From an uncultured Fidelibacterota bacterium (GTDB lineage: Bacteria; Fidelibacterota; Marinisomatia; Marinisomatales; Marinisomataceae): 57,440 nucleotides of DNA. The position numbers were made by a program, and so were the translations under genes. Below the pieces are notes generated by a model. It was not told the origin of the DNA. It saw only the letters and a program-made list of their open reading frames with translations, and ran no database searches. Within the stretch, counting starts at the first letter, position 1. Every line of letters begins with the position of its first letter. The DNA is taken from assembly GCA_902578385.1 (NCBI GenBank), contig CACHCR010000004.1:47501-104940 (forward strand), read 5' to 3'. This document shows positions 35,200 through 45,408 of this stretch, one piece after another.

Positions 35200-36127
35200 A
35201 AGCTTAAAAATTGGATTAGCATTAGGCGGAGGTGGCGCCAGAGGTGCGTGTCACATAGGGGTATTGAAAGTTCTTGAAGCTAATGGTATTGTTCCTGATA
35301 TCGTTGCAGGAACCAGCGCTGGTTCAATGATTGGAGCTATGTATGCATCCCATCATAATGCAAAAGTTGTTGAATCAAAATATCTTGAACATATTAAAAG
35401 TGAAAATTTCAATGAATTAGGATTTAGATATATTGCTAATTCAGAGGAAGATGAGTCTATTTTTTCCCAAATTATGAAACAAATAAAAAATCAATATGTT
35501 TTGATGGTGAGTTCAAATAGGAAATCAATTGTTAAAAACGAAAGATTAGCAAAAGCAGCAGAAATTCTATTTGGCAGTAAACAGTTCAGTGATTTAAAGA
35601 TACCTCTTTTGGTTACAGCTACTGATTTAATGTCTGGAAATTCTATTATCTATAAATCTGGAAATCTAATTGATGCTGTAGTTCAAAGCTCATCCATTCC
35701 TGGATTTATAGAACCAACATTAAAGGATGACCGTATGCTTGTAGATGGGGGAGTTGCTTTGCCAACACCAGTAACACCTCTTATGAATTATTGCGACTTT
35801 ATAATTGCAGTTAATATTACCAGAGGGGTAGATAATCAACCCGAACCATCAAATATTGTGGAGATTTCTACAAGATCAAGAGATGTTTCTGTTTCACATT
35901 TGAATTCATATCTTTTAAGCAAAGCAAATTTTGTTATTAAGCCTAAACATGATAATCTTCATTGGTCTGCTTTTGATCAGACTGAGCAGTTTATAGAGTC
36001 TGGTGAATTAGCAGCAAATTATTCAATTAATAATCTTCTTGAAGAGCTTGAAAATGCTCTGAATGTTCCAGTTGAAACAAAAAAAGAAACTTTTTGGACA
36101 AGAATTAAGAAAAGATTATTTTCATAG
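35192..36127 (+). CDS. patatin-like phospholipase (RssA/YchK type)
   Basis: This is a predicted serine lipase or phospholipase with a Ser-Asp catalytic dyad. The 311-residue protein has the oxyanion loop GGGGARG (residues 12-18), nucleophile Ser42 in GTSAGS and Asp185 in VDGGVALP. No signal peptide or outer-membrane barrel is seen, so it is likely cytoplasmic or peripheral, like RssA. Small bacterial patatins hydrolyse membrane lipids or act in stress signalling. Its link with pyrE is only positional, by an 8-base overlap. Confidence 0.92.
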   Translation: MYKSLKIGLALGGGGARGACHIGVLKVLEANGIVPDIVAGTSAGSMIGAMYASHHNAKVVESKYLEHIKSENFNELGFRYIANSEEDESIFSQIMKQIKNQYVLMVSSNRKSIVKNERLAKAAEILFGSKQFSDLKIPLLVTATDLMSGNSIIYKSGNLIDAVVQSSSIPGFIEPTLKDDRMLVDGGVALPTPVTPLMNYCDFIIAVNITRGVDNQPEPSNIVEISTRSRDVSVSHLNSYLLSKANFVIKPKHDNLHWSAFDQTEQFIESGELAANYSINNLLEELENALNVPVETKKETFWTRIKKRLFS

Positions 36128-36133
36128 CCCAAT

Positions 36134-37933
36134 ATGAAAAAGTTTTTTTTAACATTATCATTCTTAAATATCCTTTGGGCTCAGTTTACTGATCCAGCTC
36201 AATTTACTGTAAATATTGAAGATGTGAATCAGGGTGAAGTTGCAATTATTGATGTAAACGCTGAACTTGACTTTACATGGAGGATTTATGCTGTATATAA
36301 TGTACCTGAAGGTCCATCTCCAACAAAATTTATAATTGAATCTGACATTGTTAATAAATCTGGAAGAGTCATCGAACCAGAACCAATTGAAAAATTTGAT
36401 GAAGGGTTTAGTAATATCACCAAATATCATGAAGGCTCTCCTCAATTTAGTATTCCATTACAATTAAAAGATAATTTACCTAACGGTACATATAATGTAG
36501 ATGTAATTATTGATTATCAGGTTTGTAATAATAGTTTATGTTACCCACCCAACCAGATTATTAAAACAGCAACTTTTGATATTAAATCAGGGCCCATAAG
36601 ATCTAATCTTGTATTAGATAATTTTGATTTTGATAAAGACTCTATTCTAGCTATTGCTGATAATAATATAAGTTCATTTCTTGTTCTTGCTATGAGTATG
36701 GGCTTTCTTGCTCTTTTAACACCATGTGTTTTTCCTATGATTCCAATCACTATTTCCTTTTTTATGCATAGAAGCGAGAATACAAATTCCTCTCCAGTAA
36801 AAAGTGCTACTGTTTATATGTTAGGTATTGTTTTAACATTTACTTTTTTAGGAATGTTGTTAGCAATTCTTTTAGGAGCATCCGGTGCAAATCAACTTGC
36901 TGCAAATCCAATAGTGAATATGTTTATAGCATTTTTATTTATTTATTTTGCAATGTCTTTATTTGGTTTTTATGAAATTGAAGTACCAGAATCTTTAAGA
37001 AGACTTTCTCTGCAAAAAGAAAATTCGGAAGGTTATATTGGCATTTTATTTATGGCTTTAACCTTTACTTTAACTTCATTTACCTGCACCGTTCAATTTA
37101 TGGGATTAATTTTGGTTGCTGCCTCACAAGGGGAATGGTTTTGGCCAATAATTGGAATGTTAATTTTTAGTCTAGCTTTTGCTTCTCCATTTTTCTTATT
37201 AGCACTCTTTCCACATTATTTAACAAAATTGCCACAGTCTGGTGGATGGCTTAATTCTGTAAAGGTAGTAATGGGTTTCTTGGAACTTGCAGCTGCTTTT
37301 AAATTTATTAGTAACACCGACTTGGTTTGGAATTGGAATATTTTCACATATGAAGTTGTTTTATATTTATGGGCATTAATAATGCTATTAACTGGATTAT
37401 ACATTTTTGGATTAATAAAGTTTAAAAATGATTCTCCAGTTACATTATCAATTCAACGATCGTTATTTGGTCTTACTTTTATATTTTTTGCTACTTATTT
37501 GGCAGCAGGAAATCATGGTTATGATATTAATGGGAATATTAAATCTTATCTACCTCCTAAGAAATATCAATCCAATTTGGTATGGAATAATAATTTAGAT
37601 GATGCATTTATCATTGCTGCAGAGCAAAATAAAAATATCTTTATTGATTTTACAGGAGTTACATGTACAAACTGTAGATGGATGGAAACAAATATTTTTA
37701 GTATAAAGTCTGTAGAAGAACTCATGTCAGAATACGTTTTAGTTAGTTTGTATACTGATGCCGGAGAAGGATATTTGGAAAAAAGAGCGTATCAAATCAA
37801 TCGATTTGAAACAGCTGCTCTTCCATATTATGTAATTTTAGATAGTAATGATAAAGTTTTATCTGAGTTTCCAGGCTTAACAAGAAACGTTGAAGGTTTT
37901 AAAGAATTTTTAAAAATAGGATTAAATAATTAA
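36134..37933 (+). CDS. dsbD: thiol:disulfide interchange protein DsbD
   Basis: DsbD carries electrons from cytoplasmic thioredoxin across the inner membrane to periplasmic thiol proteins. The 599-residue protein has a signal peptide and an N-terminal alpha-like domain with Cys131 and Cys136. The eight-helix core has Cys198 in LTPCVFPMIP and Cys318 in FTCTVQF, and a C-terminal thioredoxin-like domain carries Cys511-Thr-Asn-Cys514. All six redox cysteines are present. The CTNC motif and the loss of the usual PCT context at Cys318 fit the FCB-type reductases. It is likely involved in cytochrome maturation or disulfide isomerisation. Confidence 0.92.
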   Translation: MKKFFLTLSFLNILWAQFTDPAQFTVNIEDVNQGEVAIIDVNAELDFTWRIYAVYNVPEGPSPTKFIIESDIVNKSGRVIEPEPIEKFDEGFSNITKYHEGSPQFSIPLQLKDNLPNGTYNVDVIIDYQVCNNSLCYPPNQIIKTATFDIKSGPIRSNLVLDNFDFDKDSILAIADNNISSFLVLAMSMGFLALLTPCVFPMIPITISFFMHRSENTNSSPVKSATVYMLGIVLTFTFLGMLLAILLGASGANQLAANPIVNMFIAFLFIYFAMSLFGFYEIEVPESLRRLSLQKENSEGYIGILFMALTFTLTSFTCTVQFMGLILVAASQGEWFWPIIGMLIFSLAFASPFFLLALFPHYLTKLPQSGGWLNSVKVVMGFLELAAAFKFISNTDLVWNWNIFTYEVVLYLWALIMLLTGLYIFGLIKFKNDSPVTLSIQRSLFGLTFIFFATYLAAGNHGYDINGNIKSYLPPKKYQSNLVWNNNLDDAFIIAAEQNKNIFIDFTGVTCTNCRWMETNIFSIKSVEELMSEYVLVSLYTDAGEGYLEKRAYQINRFETAALPYYVILDSNDKVLSEFPGLTRNVEGFKEFLKIGLNN

Positions 37934-37941
37934 GGAACTTT

Positions 37942-39357
37942 ATGGTAATTAAATCATATCAGATAAATATGATTAAAAAACTAACATTTATCTTATTATT
38001 TGTTTCAACTTCGTTTGCACAATCAAAGGCATTTGAATTTTTTAACTCTTTTGCAGACATTGCAGAAGAAGTAAATGAATCAGTAGTTACTATTACTACA
38101 ACAAATACCGTTCAAATGGACAGAGATGTTCAAAACTTTTATAGGTATTGGGGTAGAGAGATTCCAGACGAGTATGAAAGCAAATCTCTTGGCTCAGGTG
38201 TTATTGTTGATGATAAAAATGCATATATAGTCACTAACCACCATGTAATTTTTGATGAAAGATCTCAAAAACCTGTTGAAGAAATTAAAGTACAATTACT
38301 TGATAAACGCATCTTCGATGCTACAGTAATAGGTTTAGATAAAGCCACTGATTTAGCTGTGCTTCAAATAGAAGCAGATGGCATTAAAGCTGTTGATTTG
38401 GGTGATTCTGAAGCAGTTAGAGTAGGAGAGTGGGTAATAGCAATTGGAAGTCCTTTTTCTGCATCATTAAGCCATACTGTCACAGCTGGAATTGTAAGTG
38501 CATTAGGCAGAAATGATGTAATGAACAACTTAAATACTTATCAAAATTTCATTCAAACAGATGCTGCCATAAATCCTGGAAATAGTGGAGGTGCTCTTCT
38601 AAATATGAAAGGTGAGCTAATTGGTATTAATGCTGCTATCGCTTCAGGAGGTGGAAGGGCTAATGCTGGTATTGGCTTTGCTATTCCTTCAACAATGGTT
38701 AAAAAAGTAATGAACGATCTTATTGTAAAAGGTTATGTTGTAAGATCTTTCCTAGGTATTTACATGCAAGATATTAATGAAGACCTATTTGAGACATTGG
38801 ATCTTCAAACTCGCAATGGAGCCATTGTTAGTGATATTGTTGAAGGAAGTCCAGCTTCAAAATCTGATCTTGAAGAAGGAGATGTAATCGTTTCTTTTGA
38901 AGGAAAAGAAATAGGTAATGGTTCTGAACTTAAAAACCTTGTATCAAGTACTGATCCAGGTTCTAGAGTAAAGCTTGGAATTTACAGAGATAATAAAAAG
39001 AAGAATATTTTTGTTACACTCGAGGAAAGAGAAGATATAATAGCTGCTACAACAAATGTAAACTATGAATTCGGATTATTGCTTGAGAATCCAAGCGAAG
39101 ATTTAATTAGTAAATATAAATTAAATGAAAAAAATCCTTCAAATATTCAAGGAGTAATTGTTACTGGAGTCGAAGATGATAGTCCAGCAGAGGAATCAGG
39201 ACTTCAAGAAGGAGATATCATAACACGTGTTGGTCGTAAAAAGATTTATAACACAAAAGATTTTCTTTCTGAAATGTCAAAGTTTGATGACGAATCAAAA
39301 GTACTTTTTCTTGTCAAACGCGGTTCTTCATCAAGATTTATTACTATTACAAGATAA
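37942..39357 (+). CDS. periplasmic HtrA/DegP-family serine protease
   Basis: This is a trypsin-like periplasmic protease-chaperone with two PDZ domains. An AAGGAA ribosome site favours the ATG at 37942; an in-frame ATG at 37969 would give a more compact signal peptide (MIKKLTFILLFVSTSFAQ). The catalytic triad is His101 (TNHHV), Asp137 (KATDLAV) and Ser215 (NPGNSGGAL). PDZ domains lie near residues 275-365 and 385-470. This is the usual DegQ/DegS size, so it probably degrades misfolded envelope proteins. It lacks a large LA-loop, as in DegQ-like enzymes. Confidence 0.94.
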   Translation: MVIKSYQINMIKKLTFILLFVSTSFAQSKAFEFFNSFADIAEEVNESVVTITTTNTVQMDRDVQNFYRYWGREIPDEYESKSLGSGVIVDDKNAYIVTNHHVIFDERSQKPVEEIKVQLLDKRIFDATVIGLDKATDLAVLQIEADGIKAVDLGDSEAVRVGEWVIAIGSPFSASLSHTVTAGIVSALGRNDVMNNLNTYQNFIQTDAAINPGNSGGALLNMKGELIGINAAIASGGGRANAGIGFAIPSTMVKKVMNDLIVKGYVVRSFLGIYMQDINEDLFETLDLQTRNGAIVSDIVEGSPASKSDLEEGDVIVSFEGKEIGNGSELKNLVSSTDPGSRVKLGIYRDNKKKNIFVTLEEREDIIAATTNVNYEFGLLLENPSEDLISKYKLNEKNPSNIQGVIVTGVEDDSPAEESGLQEGDIITRVGRKKIYNTKDFLSEMSKFDDESKVLFLVKRGSSSRFITITR

Positions 39358-39408
39358 TTTCTATACAATTGCAATAATTCCCCTTTTCTTATAAGTTCAT
39401 AGTTAATT

Positions 39409-42400
39409 ATGAGCATAAAGAAAGAAAATCCAAAAGTTGATTTTGTTAAAAATGAACATGAAATACTCGATTATTGGTCAAAAAATAAAATCTTTGAAAA
39501 ACTAGTCAAAAAAAACTCCAGCGGTCCAAAATGGAGTTTTCTTGATGGACCTATAACCGCTAATAATCCTATGGGTGTTCATCATGCTTGGGGAAGAACT
39601 TTAAAAGATCTTTATCAAAGATATAAATCAATGAATGGATATCAATTGAGATATCAAAATGGTTTCGACTGTCAAGGTCTTTGGGTAGAAATTGAAGTTG
39701 AAAAAGAACTTGGAATTAAATCAAAGAAAGAAGTTGAAGATTTAGGCATTGAAAAGTTTGTAAATCTTTGTAAAGAGCGTGTTGAGAAATTTTCTGAAGT
39801 CCAAAAGGATCAATCTATAAGACTAGGATATTGGATGGATTGGGATAATTCTTATTTCACCATGTCCGAAGAAAACAATTATGCGATTTGGGCTTTTTTA
39901 AAAAAATTGCACGAAGATGAGAAAATCTATAGAGGAACTGATGTAGTTCCTTGGTCAGGAAGATCTGGTACTTCCTATTCGCAGATGGAGATTATTGAGG
40001 GAAGAAAGCTTACAGTGCATAAAGGTGTTTTTGTAAAGTTTCCTATAAAAGATAAAGAAAATGAAAATATTTTAATTTGGACAACTACTCCTTGGACTCT
40101 ATCATCCAATATTGCTGTTGCGGTAAACAAAAAAATAAATTATGCAAAAATAAAAGCCCATGATGGAAAAATATATTTTGTAGCTGAAACAAATTTGAAA
40201 TATCAAAGATTGAATAAAGAATTTTCAGAGAAAAAAAATTGGGTAGATGGTGTTCCAAAACTAAAAACATTAGATCAAATTTTTAAAGAACGTGGTGGAT
40301 ATGAAATTTTAGAAGTCATTAAGGGTGAAAAGTTAATTGGCTTAATATATCAAGGCCCATTCGATCATTTAGAACCTCAAAGCTCTAAAGGGGGTTATCC
40401 AATTCATGATACAAGCAACTTACAAGATAAATCAGCCATAGATTGCCATATCATTATTGATGGTGGAAAAGATTCTGAAGGTAACGATATGGTAGTAGAG
40501 GGAGAAGGAACAGGATTTGTTCACATGGCTGGTGGATGTGGTGCTATCGACAATAAAATATGTAAAAGAGAAGGTTTTGTTGAAATTTCCCCAATTGATA
40601 ATCAAGCAAATTTTATTCAAGGTTTTGATTTTATGTCTGGTTTAAACGTTACAGATCCAGAAACTGCTCAAAAAATTATTTCTAATTTAAAAGAAAGAGA
40701 CCTTCTTTTATATGTTGAAGATTATCCTCACATATACCCTCATTGCTGGAGATCTGGTGATGAATTAGTTTTTAAACAGGTTGATGAATGGTATATCAAT
40801 ATGGACTGGAGAAATAAAATCAAATCTGTTGTTGATGAAATTAATTGGATTCCTAGCTGGGGAAGAGATAGAGAGCATGATTGGTTAGATAATATGGGCG
40901 ATTGGATGATTTCAAAGAAGAGATTCTGGGGATTAGCCTTACCGATATGGACTTTTGAGGATGGAACATTTCATGTTGTAGGTTCAAAAGAAGAGCTAAA
41001 AGAGTTAGCGGTTGAAGGATGGGATAAATTTGATGGAAATACCCCACATAGACCTTGGGTTGACTATGTTAAAATTAAACATCCTAAATCTGGACTTATT
41101 GGAACAAGAATTGAAGATGTAGGAAATCCGTGGCTTGATGCAGGGATTGTACCTTTTTCGACAATGAAGTATTTTGAAGATAAAAGCTACTGGGAAGAAT
41201 GGTTTCCTGCTGATTTCATTACAGAGTGTTTTCCTGGACAGTTTAGAAACTGGTTTTACTCATTATTAGCAATGTCATCTTTCTTAGAAGGTAAATCACC
41301 ATTTAAAACTTTACTTGGACATGCTTTAGTAAAAGACGAAAAAGGTGATGAAATGCATAAATCTGCTGGAAATGCTATTTGGTTTGATGATGCAGCTGAA
41401 AAAATGGGTGTTGATGTAATGAGATGGATGTATTCAAAACAAAATGTAGAAAACAACTTATTATTCGGATATGATAAAGCTGATGAAGTTAGAAAAAAGT
41501 TGATTAGTCTGTGGAATATTTATTCGTTTTTCTGTACCTATGCAAGTCTTGATAATTTTTCTCCAAACTCACAAAAAATAAATAATAAAGATTTAACTTT
41601 ATTAGATAAGTGGATCATTTCAAAATCACAGCAACTAAATGATAGTGCAAAATTGAATTATGAAAATTTTGAAGTTGATAAGCTTTTAAAAAACGTAGAA
41701 ACCTTCTTAGATGATTTATCAAATTGGTATATAAGAAGAAATAGAAGAAGATTTTGGAAAAGTGAGAATGATTCAGACAAATATATAGCTTATCAAACCC
41801 TTTATGATGTGATATTAGATTTAATTAAAGTCTTATCGCCTATTCTTCCTTTTGTAACAGAAAGAATGTATTTGAATATTACTTCTGCGGATAAAAATGA
41901 GAACAATGACAGCATTCATTTATCAGATTTTCCTAAATGCGATAATGATAAAATTGATAACAAATTAATTGACAAAGTTGACTCGCTTAAAAAAGTAATC
42001 GAGTCTGGAAGAGCAGTAAGAAAAAAAGCTAATATAAAAGTTAGACAACCGCTTCAAAGCTTAAGAGTTTTGCTTAATAATGATGAAATAGCTTCATTTA
42101 TAAAAGAGCAAACAGAAACTATCTTAGATGAGTTAAATATTAAAGAAGTACTATTTTCTGATGAAATCGAAGAATTTGGAACTTTGACTTTGAAACCAAA
42201 TTTCAAAAATATAAAAATGAAGTTTGGAGATGAAATGCAGGATGCTATGAAAGCAATTGGTAGTTTTGATCCTATAAAAGTCACAAAAAATGTATTGAAT
42301 GGATTGGCAATTCCTGAAAATGAACATGAATTGACAAAAGATGATTTAATAATAGATTTAAAAGCAAATGATGGAAGCGAATCGTTCTTAGGGAATGATT

Positions 42401-42696
42401 TAATTGTATCGTTAGATACAACTATAAGTGATTCTTTAAGATTAGAAGGGGTTTTGAGAGATTTAATAAGGCAAATACAATTAATGAGAAAAGAAGCAAA
42501 TTTTGAGATTGATGACAGAATTATTATCTCTGCTAATTTTTCTGATGAGTTGAAAAACATTGTTGAGAAAAATAAAGAATATTTTATGAATGAAGTATTA
42601 TGTACAGATATTGTGGCAAATTTGGAAAATTTTGACTATAATTCTTCATTCAATTATGAAAACAATGAAATTGAAATTTACTTAAAGAAACTATAG
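39409..42696 (+). CDS. ileS: isoleucine--tRNA ligase (divergent type)
   Basis: This is a class I synthetase that charges tRNA-Ile. The 1095-residue protein has the long eukaryote/archaea-like length. The HIGH motif reads HHAWG (residues 58-62) and the KMSKS motif reads MHKSAGN (649-655), both variant. The CP1 editing domain shows TTTPWTLSSN and a degenerate GTGFVHMAGGCGAID, with the key Asp apparently kept. The anticodon-binding part is seen at SNWYIRRNRRRFWKS. There is no C-terminal zinc site. The SAGN/HHAWG variants resemble a bacterial lineage often labelled only class I tRNA ligase, so the amino-acid call is likely but not certain. Confidence 0.85.
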   Translation: MSIKKENPKVDFVKNEHEILDYWSKNKIFEKLVKKNSSGPKWSFLDGPITANNPMGVHHAWGRTLKDLYQRYKSMNGYQLRYQNGFDCQGLWVEIEVEKELGIKSKKEVEDLGIEKFVNLCKERVEKFSEVQKDQSIRLGYWMDWDNSYFTMSEENNYAIWAFLKKLHEDEKIYRGTDVVPWSGRSGTSYSQMEIIEGRKLTVHKGVFVKFPIKDKENENILIWTTTPWTLSSNIAVAVNKKINYAKIKAHDGKIYFVAETNLKYQRLNKEFSEKKNWVDGVPKLKTLDQIFKERGGYEILEVIKGEKLIGLIYQGPFDHLEPQSSKGGYPIHDTSNLQDKSAIDCHIIIDGGKDSEGNDMVVEGEGTGFVHMAGGCGAIDNKICKREGFVEISPIDNQANFIQGFDFMSGLNVTDPETAQKIISNLKERDLLLYVEDYPHIYPHCWRSGDELVFKQVDEWYINMDWRNKIKSVVDEINWIPSWGRDREHDWLDNMGDWMISKKRFWGLALPIWTFEDGTFHVVGSKEELKELAVEGWDKFDGNTPHRPWVDYVKIKHPKSGLIGTRIEDVGNPWLDAGIVPFSTMKYFEDKSYWEEWFPADFITECFPGQFRNWFYSLLAMSSFLEGKSPFKTLLGHALVKDEKGDEMHKSAGNAIWFDDAAEKMGVDVMRWMYSKQNVENNLLFGYDKADEVRKKLISLWNIYSFFCTYASLDNFSPNSQKINNKDLTLLDKWIISKSQQLNDSAKLNYENFEVDKLLKNVETFLDDLSNWYIRRNRRRFWKSENDSDKYIAYQTLYDVILDLIKVLSPILPFVTERMYLNITSADKNENNDSIHLSDFPKCDNDKIDNKLIDKVDSLKKVIESGRAVRKKANIKVRQPLQSLRVLLNNDEIASFIKEQTETILDELNIKEVLFSDEIEEFGTLTLKPNFKNIKMKFGDEMQDAMKAIGSFDPIKVTKNVLNGLAIPENEHELTKDDLIIDLKANDGSESFLGNDLIVSLDTTISDSLRLEGVLRDLIRQIQLMRKEANFEIDDRIIISANFSDELKNIVEKNKEYFMNEVLCTDIVANLENFDYNSSFNYENNEIEIYLKKL

Positions 42697-42704
42697 AGAC
42701 AAAA

Positions 42705-43088
42705 TTGGCTAAAAAGAAAACAAAATACACAAAAGCAGAACTAAAAAAATTTGAAGCTAACATTTTAAAGAAAATAGCTGAAGTTAATGATAGTATTGAG
42801 GGTGTAAGATCAACTACAAACCCAACAAACTCTGTTTTTATGAACGAAAGATCTGAAGACTTTAATGAAGGTACTGAAGCTCATGAAGTTGAAAAGAATT
42901 TTCTTTTAATGTCTCGTGAGTCAGAATATTTAGTTAATCTCGAAAAAGCACTTCAAAGAATTAAAGATGGTACATATGGAATATGCGAAGTATCTGGTGA
43001 ATTGATATCAAAAGAAAGATTAATGGAAGTTCCAAATGCCACCAAAAGTGTTATTAATAAAGAAAAGAAAAAACTAAACCTTATATAA
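42705..43088 (+). CDS. TraR/DksA-family regulator with degenerate zinc finger
   Basis: This is a DksA-like transcription factor that would bind the RNA polymerase secondary channel. The start is TTG at 42705. The 127-residue protein has the N-terminal coiled-coil region with a SEDFNEGTEAHEVEKN segment, and the C-terminal zinc-finger-derived domain GICEVSGELISKERLMEVPNA. Only the first of the four expected cysteines is present; the second is Ser and the other two are lost. Similar finger-lacking versions occur in FCB bacteria. The stop shares bases with the lspA ATG. Confidence 0.88.
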   Translation: MAKKKTKYTKAELKKFEANILKKIAEVNDSIEGVRSTTNPTNSVFMNERSEDFNEGTEAHEVEKNFLLMSRESEYLVNLEKALQRIKDGTYGICEVSGELISKERLMEVPNATKSVINKEKKKLNLI

Positions 43089-43531
43089 TGAAATATTTAT
43101 CATTTTTGATTGTTGTTTTTGATCAACTTTCAAAATTCATTGTTCATTCCACAATGAACCTATACGACTCTTTTTCTGTTATACCTTATTTACTCAATTT
43201 TACTTATATCCGCAATGAAGGTATTGCCTTTGGGATTTATTTTGAGGGTGCAGAATTACTATTTATAATTTTGCCAATTATTATAACAATCTATCTTTTT
43301 TACTTATTAAGCAATGATGATTTTCAAGATAAATCATCTCAGATTGCACTTTATTTAATTATAGCTGGAGCAATTGGAAATATAATTGACAGAATATTCA
43401 GAGGCTATGTAGTTGACTTTATTGATTTCCATTTAAACGGAATGCATTGGTACGTGTTTAATATAGCAGACTCTTCAGTTACAATAGGATTGATATTCTT
43501 ATTGTATAGTTCTATACTTGTAAATAAATAA
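43088..43531 (+). CDS. lspA: lipoprotein signal peptidase (signal peptidase II)
   Basis: LspA cleaves prolipoprotein signals at the diacylglyceryl-Cys, and it would process the lipoproteins seen at 17189, 18786 and 28274. The 147-residue protein has four membrane helices, the N-terminal VFDQLSKF and NEGIAFGI blocks and the catalytic Asp pair in GNIIDRI and NIADSSVTIG. It overlaps the DksA-like gene by one base and lies 4 bases before rluD. This DksA-lspA-rluD order is widespread in bacteria. Confidence 0.96.
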   Translation: MKYLSFLIVVFDQLSKFIVHSTMNLYDSFSVIPYLLNFTYIRNEGIAFGIYFEGAELLFIILPIIITIYLFYLLSNDDFQDKSSQIALYLIIAGAIGNIIDRIFRGYVVDFIDFHLNGMHWYVFNIADSSVTIGLIFLLYSSILVNK

Positions 43532-43535
43532 TATT

Positions 43536-44507
43536 ATGACAATATCTGTTTCATCATCTGATGAATTAATTAGATTAGATGCCTTTTTATCTTCAAGATT
43601 AATTCAATTTTCAAGGAGTAAAATTCAAAAACTTATAGTTGATGGTAGGATTACTGTCAATGATTCAATAGTAAAGAAAAATTTGAAACTTTCTTATGGA
43701 GATATTATAAAGGTTGATACTGAAAGTTTTAAATCGCATAATACTTTTCCAAAGCTAAAAAAGTGGGATTACCCTCTTGAAGTAATATATGAAGATGACA
43801 ATTTTGCCATTATCAATAAACCATTTGGAATTATATCTCATCCTACTGCAAATAATTCAGATAAAACATTAGTGAATATTATTTTAAATAGATTTCATAA
43901 CAAACTTATGAATCATCCTGACGCTTTAAGACCTGGAATTGTTCATAGGCTTGATAAAGATACAACTGGAGTAATGATTATACCATTTAATGAATACTCT
44001 CATTGGAAGATAGCAGATCAGTTTAAAGCTCGTTCTATTCAAAAGGAATATATTGCATTAACATGGGGAGAATGGAAAGAGAATAAAGGTATTATTGAAA
44101 ATAAATTATCCAGAAGTAAAAAAAATCCACTAAAATTTGAGTCATCATCAAATGGAAAAGTAGCTACTTCAGAATTTAAACTTATAAAAAGAGGTAGAAA
44201 TTTTTCATCAATTAATTTCTTTCCAAAAACTGGAAGAACTCACCAAATCAGAGTCCATTGTTCAGAATTAGGCCATCCAATTATTGGTGATGAGCTTTAC
44301 GGTGGAGGATGGAAGAAGTTAAATGAATATTTACCTGAGGTTAAGAGAAAAATAAAAGAAAGAATAGATATTCAAATCGGACATTATCTTCATGCATCTA
44401 AAATATCTTTTATGCACCCAATTTCAGGAAAGAAAGTAGTTTTTAAAGCTGAGCCCAATGAATCATTTATAAATTTATTAAATACGATAAATAATGAAGA
44501 AGTTTGA
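43536..44507 (+). CDS. rluD: RluD-family 23S rRNA pseudouridine synthase
   Basis: RluD-type enzymes convert uridines in helix 69 of 23S rRNA to pseudouridine. The 323-residue protein has an N-terminal S4 RNA-binding domain ([21 protein letters not shown]) and the catalytic [14 protein letters not shown], with the essential Asp in HRLDKD. The later [25 protein letters not shown] (shown as GRTHQIRVH and IIGDELYGG) is also canonical. Which of the RluA/C/D paralogues it equals functionally is less certain than the family. Its stop overlaps the recombinase start by 14 bases. Confidence 0.92.
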   Translation: MTISVSSSDELIRLDAFLSSRLIQFSRSKIQKLIVDGRITVNDSIVKKNLKLSYGDIIKVDTESFKSHNTFPKLKKWDYPLEVIYEDDNFAIINKPFGIISHPTANNSDKTLVNIILNRFHNKLMNHPDALRPGIVHRLDKDTTGVMIIPFNEYSHWKIADQFKARSIQKEYIALTWGEWKENKGIIENKLSRSKKNPLKFESSSNGKVATSEFKLIKRGRNFSSINFFPKTGRTHQIRVHCSELGHPIIGDELYGGGWKKLNEYLPEVKRKIKERIDIQIGHYLHASKISFMHPISGKKVVFKAEPNESFINLLNTINNEEV

Positions 44508-45408
44508 TACAATAAAAAAAGAGTTTTTTGAATTTCTTAAATATGATAAGGGATATTCGGTAAGAACTATTGAAAATTATGAAAGAGATATTAAAAAGTT
44601 TGAAGTTTATAGTAGAGAATTTTCAATAGATTATAAAAAATTATCTAAAGAAAATATTTTTGATTTTCATTCAGATTTAAGTTCTTCAATAGGGCCAAGA
44701 TCTTTTTCAAGAATACTTTCTTCATTAAGGACATTTTATAAATATTTATTTTCTCAGAACATAGTTAATGATCTTGTTTTAAACAGCGTTCAAACATATC
44801 CATCACCAAAATTCAAGAAATCTATTCCGTCATTTCTTTCTCAAGAAAAAATTTATGAAGTTTTAGATAAAATTGATTTATCAGATAAGCATGAATTAAT
44901 TAAAGTAAGAGATAAAGCGATAATAATGCTTTTTTTTACATCCGGTTTAAGGCTAGAAGAAATGACTTCTTTAGTTCTTGGCGATATTGATCTAGATAAT
45001 AACTCTATCAAAGTTCTAGGGAAAGGTGGAAAAGAAAGATATTCAAATTTTGATAAATTTACAAATGAGTTGATAATAAAATATCTAGCAAAAATCAAAA
45101 AATATCCATTGTTAAAATCAAACATAAATAATAACTTGTTCGTCGATAAAGACAATAAGTCTTTAAGCAGAAATAACATTCAGTATATTGTAATGAATAA
45201 TTTAAAAGGACTATCTTTGAGCTCATATGGTCCTCATACTTTGAGGCATTCATTTGCTACGCATTTATTGAATAAAGGTGTTGGAATAAGTGCAATTCAA
45301 TCATTGCTTGGTCATGCAAAACTTTCATCAACTCAAATTTATACACACGTAAGTCTAGAAAAACTTCAAAATACAATCAATAAAGCTCATCCAAGAGGAA
45401 AAAAATGA
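44494..45408 (+). CDS. xerC: tyrosine recombinase XerC/XerD
   Basis: This is a site-specific recombinase that resolves chromosome dimers at dif. The 304-residue protein has the SAM-like core-binding N-domain and the full catalytic set: Arg153, Lys180, His248, Arg251, His274 and nucleophile Tyr283, in [43 protein letters not shown]. The length is that of chromosomal Xer proteins, not phage integrases, and no att-like repeats or cargo flank it. XerC versus XerD cannot be told apart here. Confidence 0.9.
   Translation: MKKFDTIKKEFFEFLKYDKGYSVRTIENYERDIKKFEVYSREFSIDYKKLSKENIFDFHSDLSSSIGPRSFSRILSSLRTFYKYLFSQNIVNDLVLNSVQTYPSPKFKKSIPSFLSQEKIYEVLDKIDLSDKHELIKVRDKAIIMLFFTSGLRLEEMTSLVLGDIDLDNNSIKVLGKGGKERYSNFDKFTNELIIKYLAKIKKYPLLKSNINNNLFVDKDNKSLSRNNIQYIVMNNLKGLSLSSYGPHTLRHSFATHLLNKGVGISAIQSLLGHAKLSSTQIYTHVSLEKLQNTINKAHPRGKK

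Noticed and set aside
42054-42560. 168-codon open frame on the minus strand
   Set aside because: It lies wholly inside ileS on the opposite strand. Its product is low-complexity (Ser/Phe/Ile-rich), as expected from the complement of AT-rich coding sequence.
44853-45179. 108-codon open frame on the minus strand
   Set aside because: It is antisense to the catalytic domain of the Xer recombinase, whose motifs are complete in the other strand.
44494-45408. Xer recombinase as a phage or island integrase
   Set aside because: The length and motifs are those of chromosomal XerC/D, neighbours are housekeeping genes, and there are no att-like repeats, tRNA gene or cargo.
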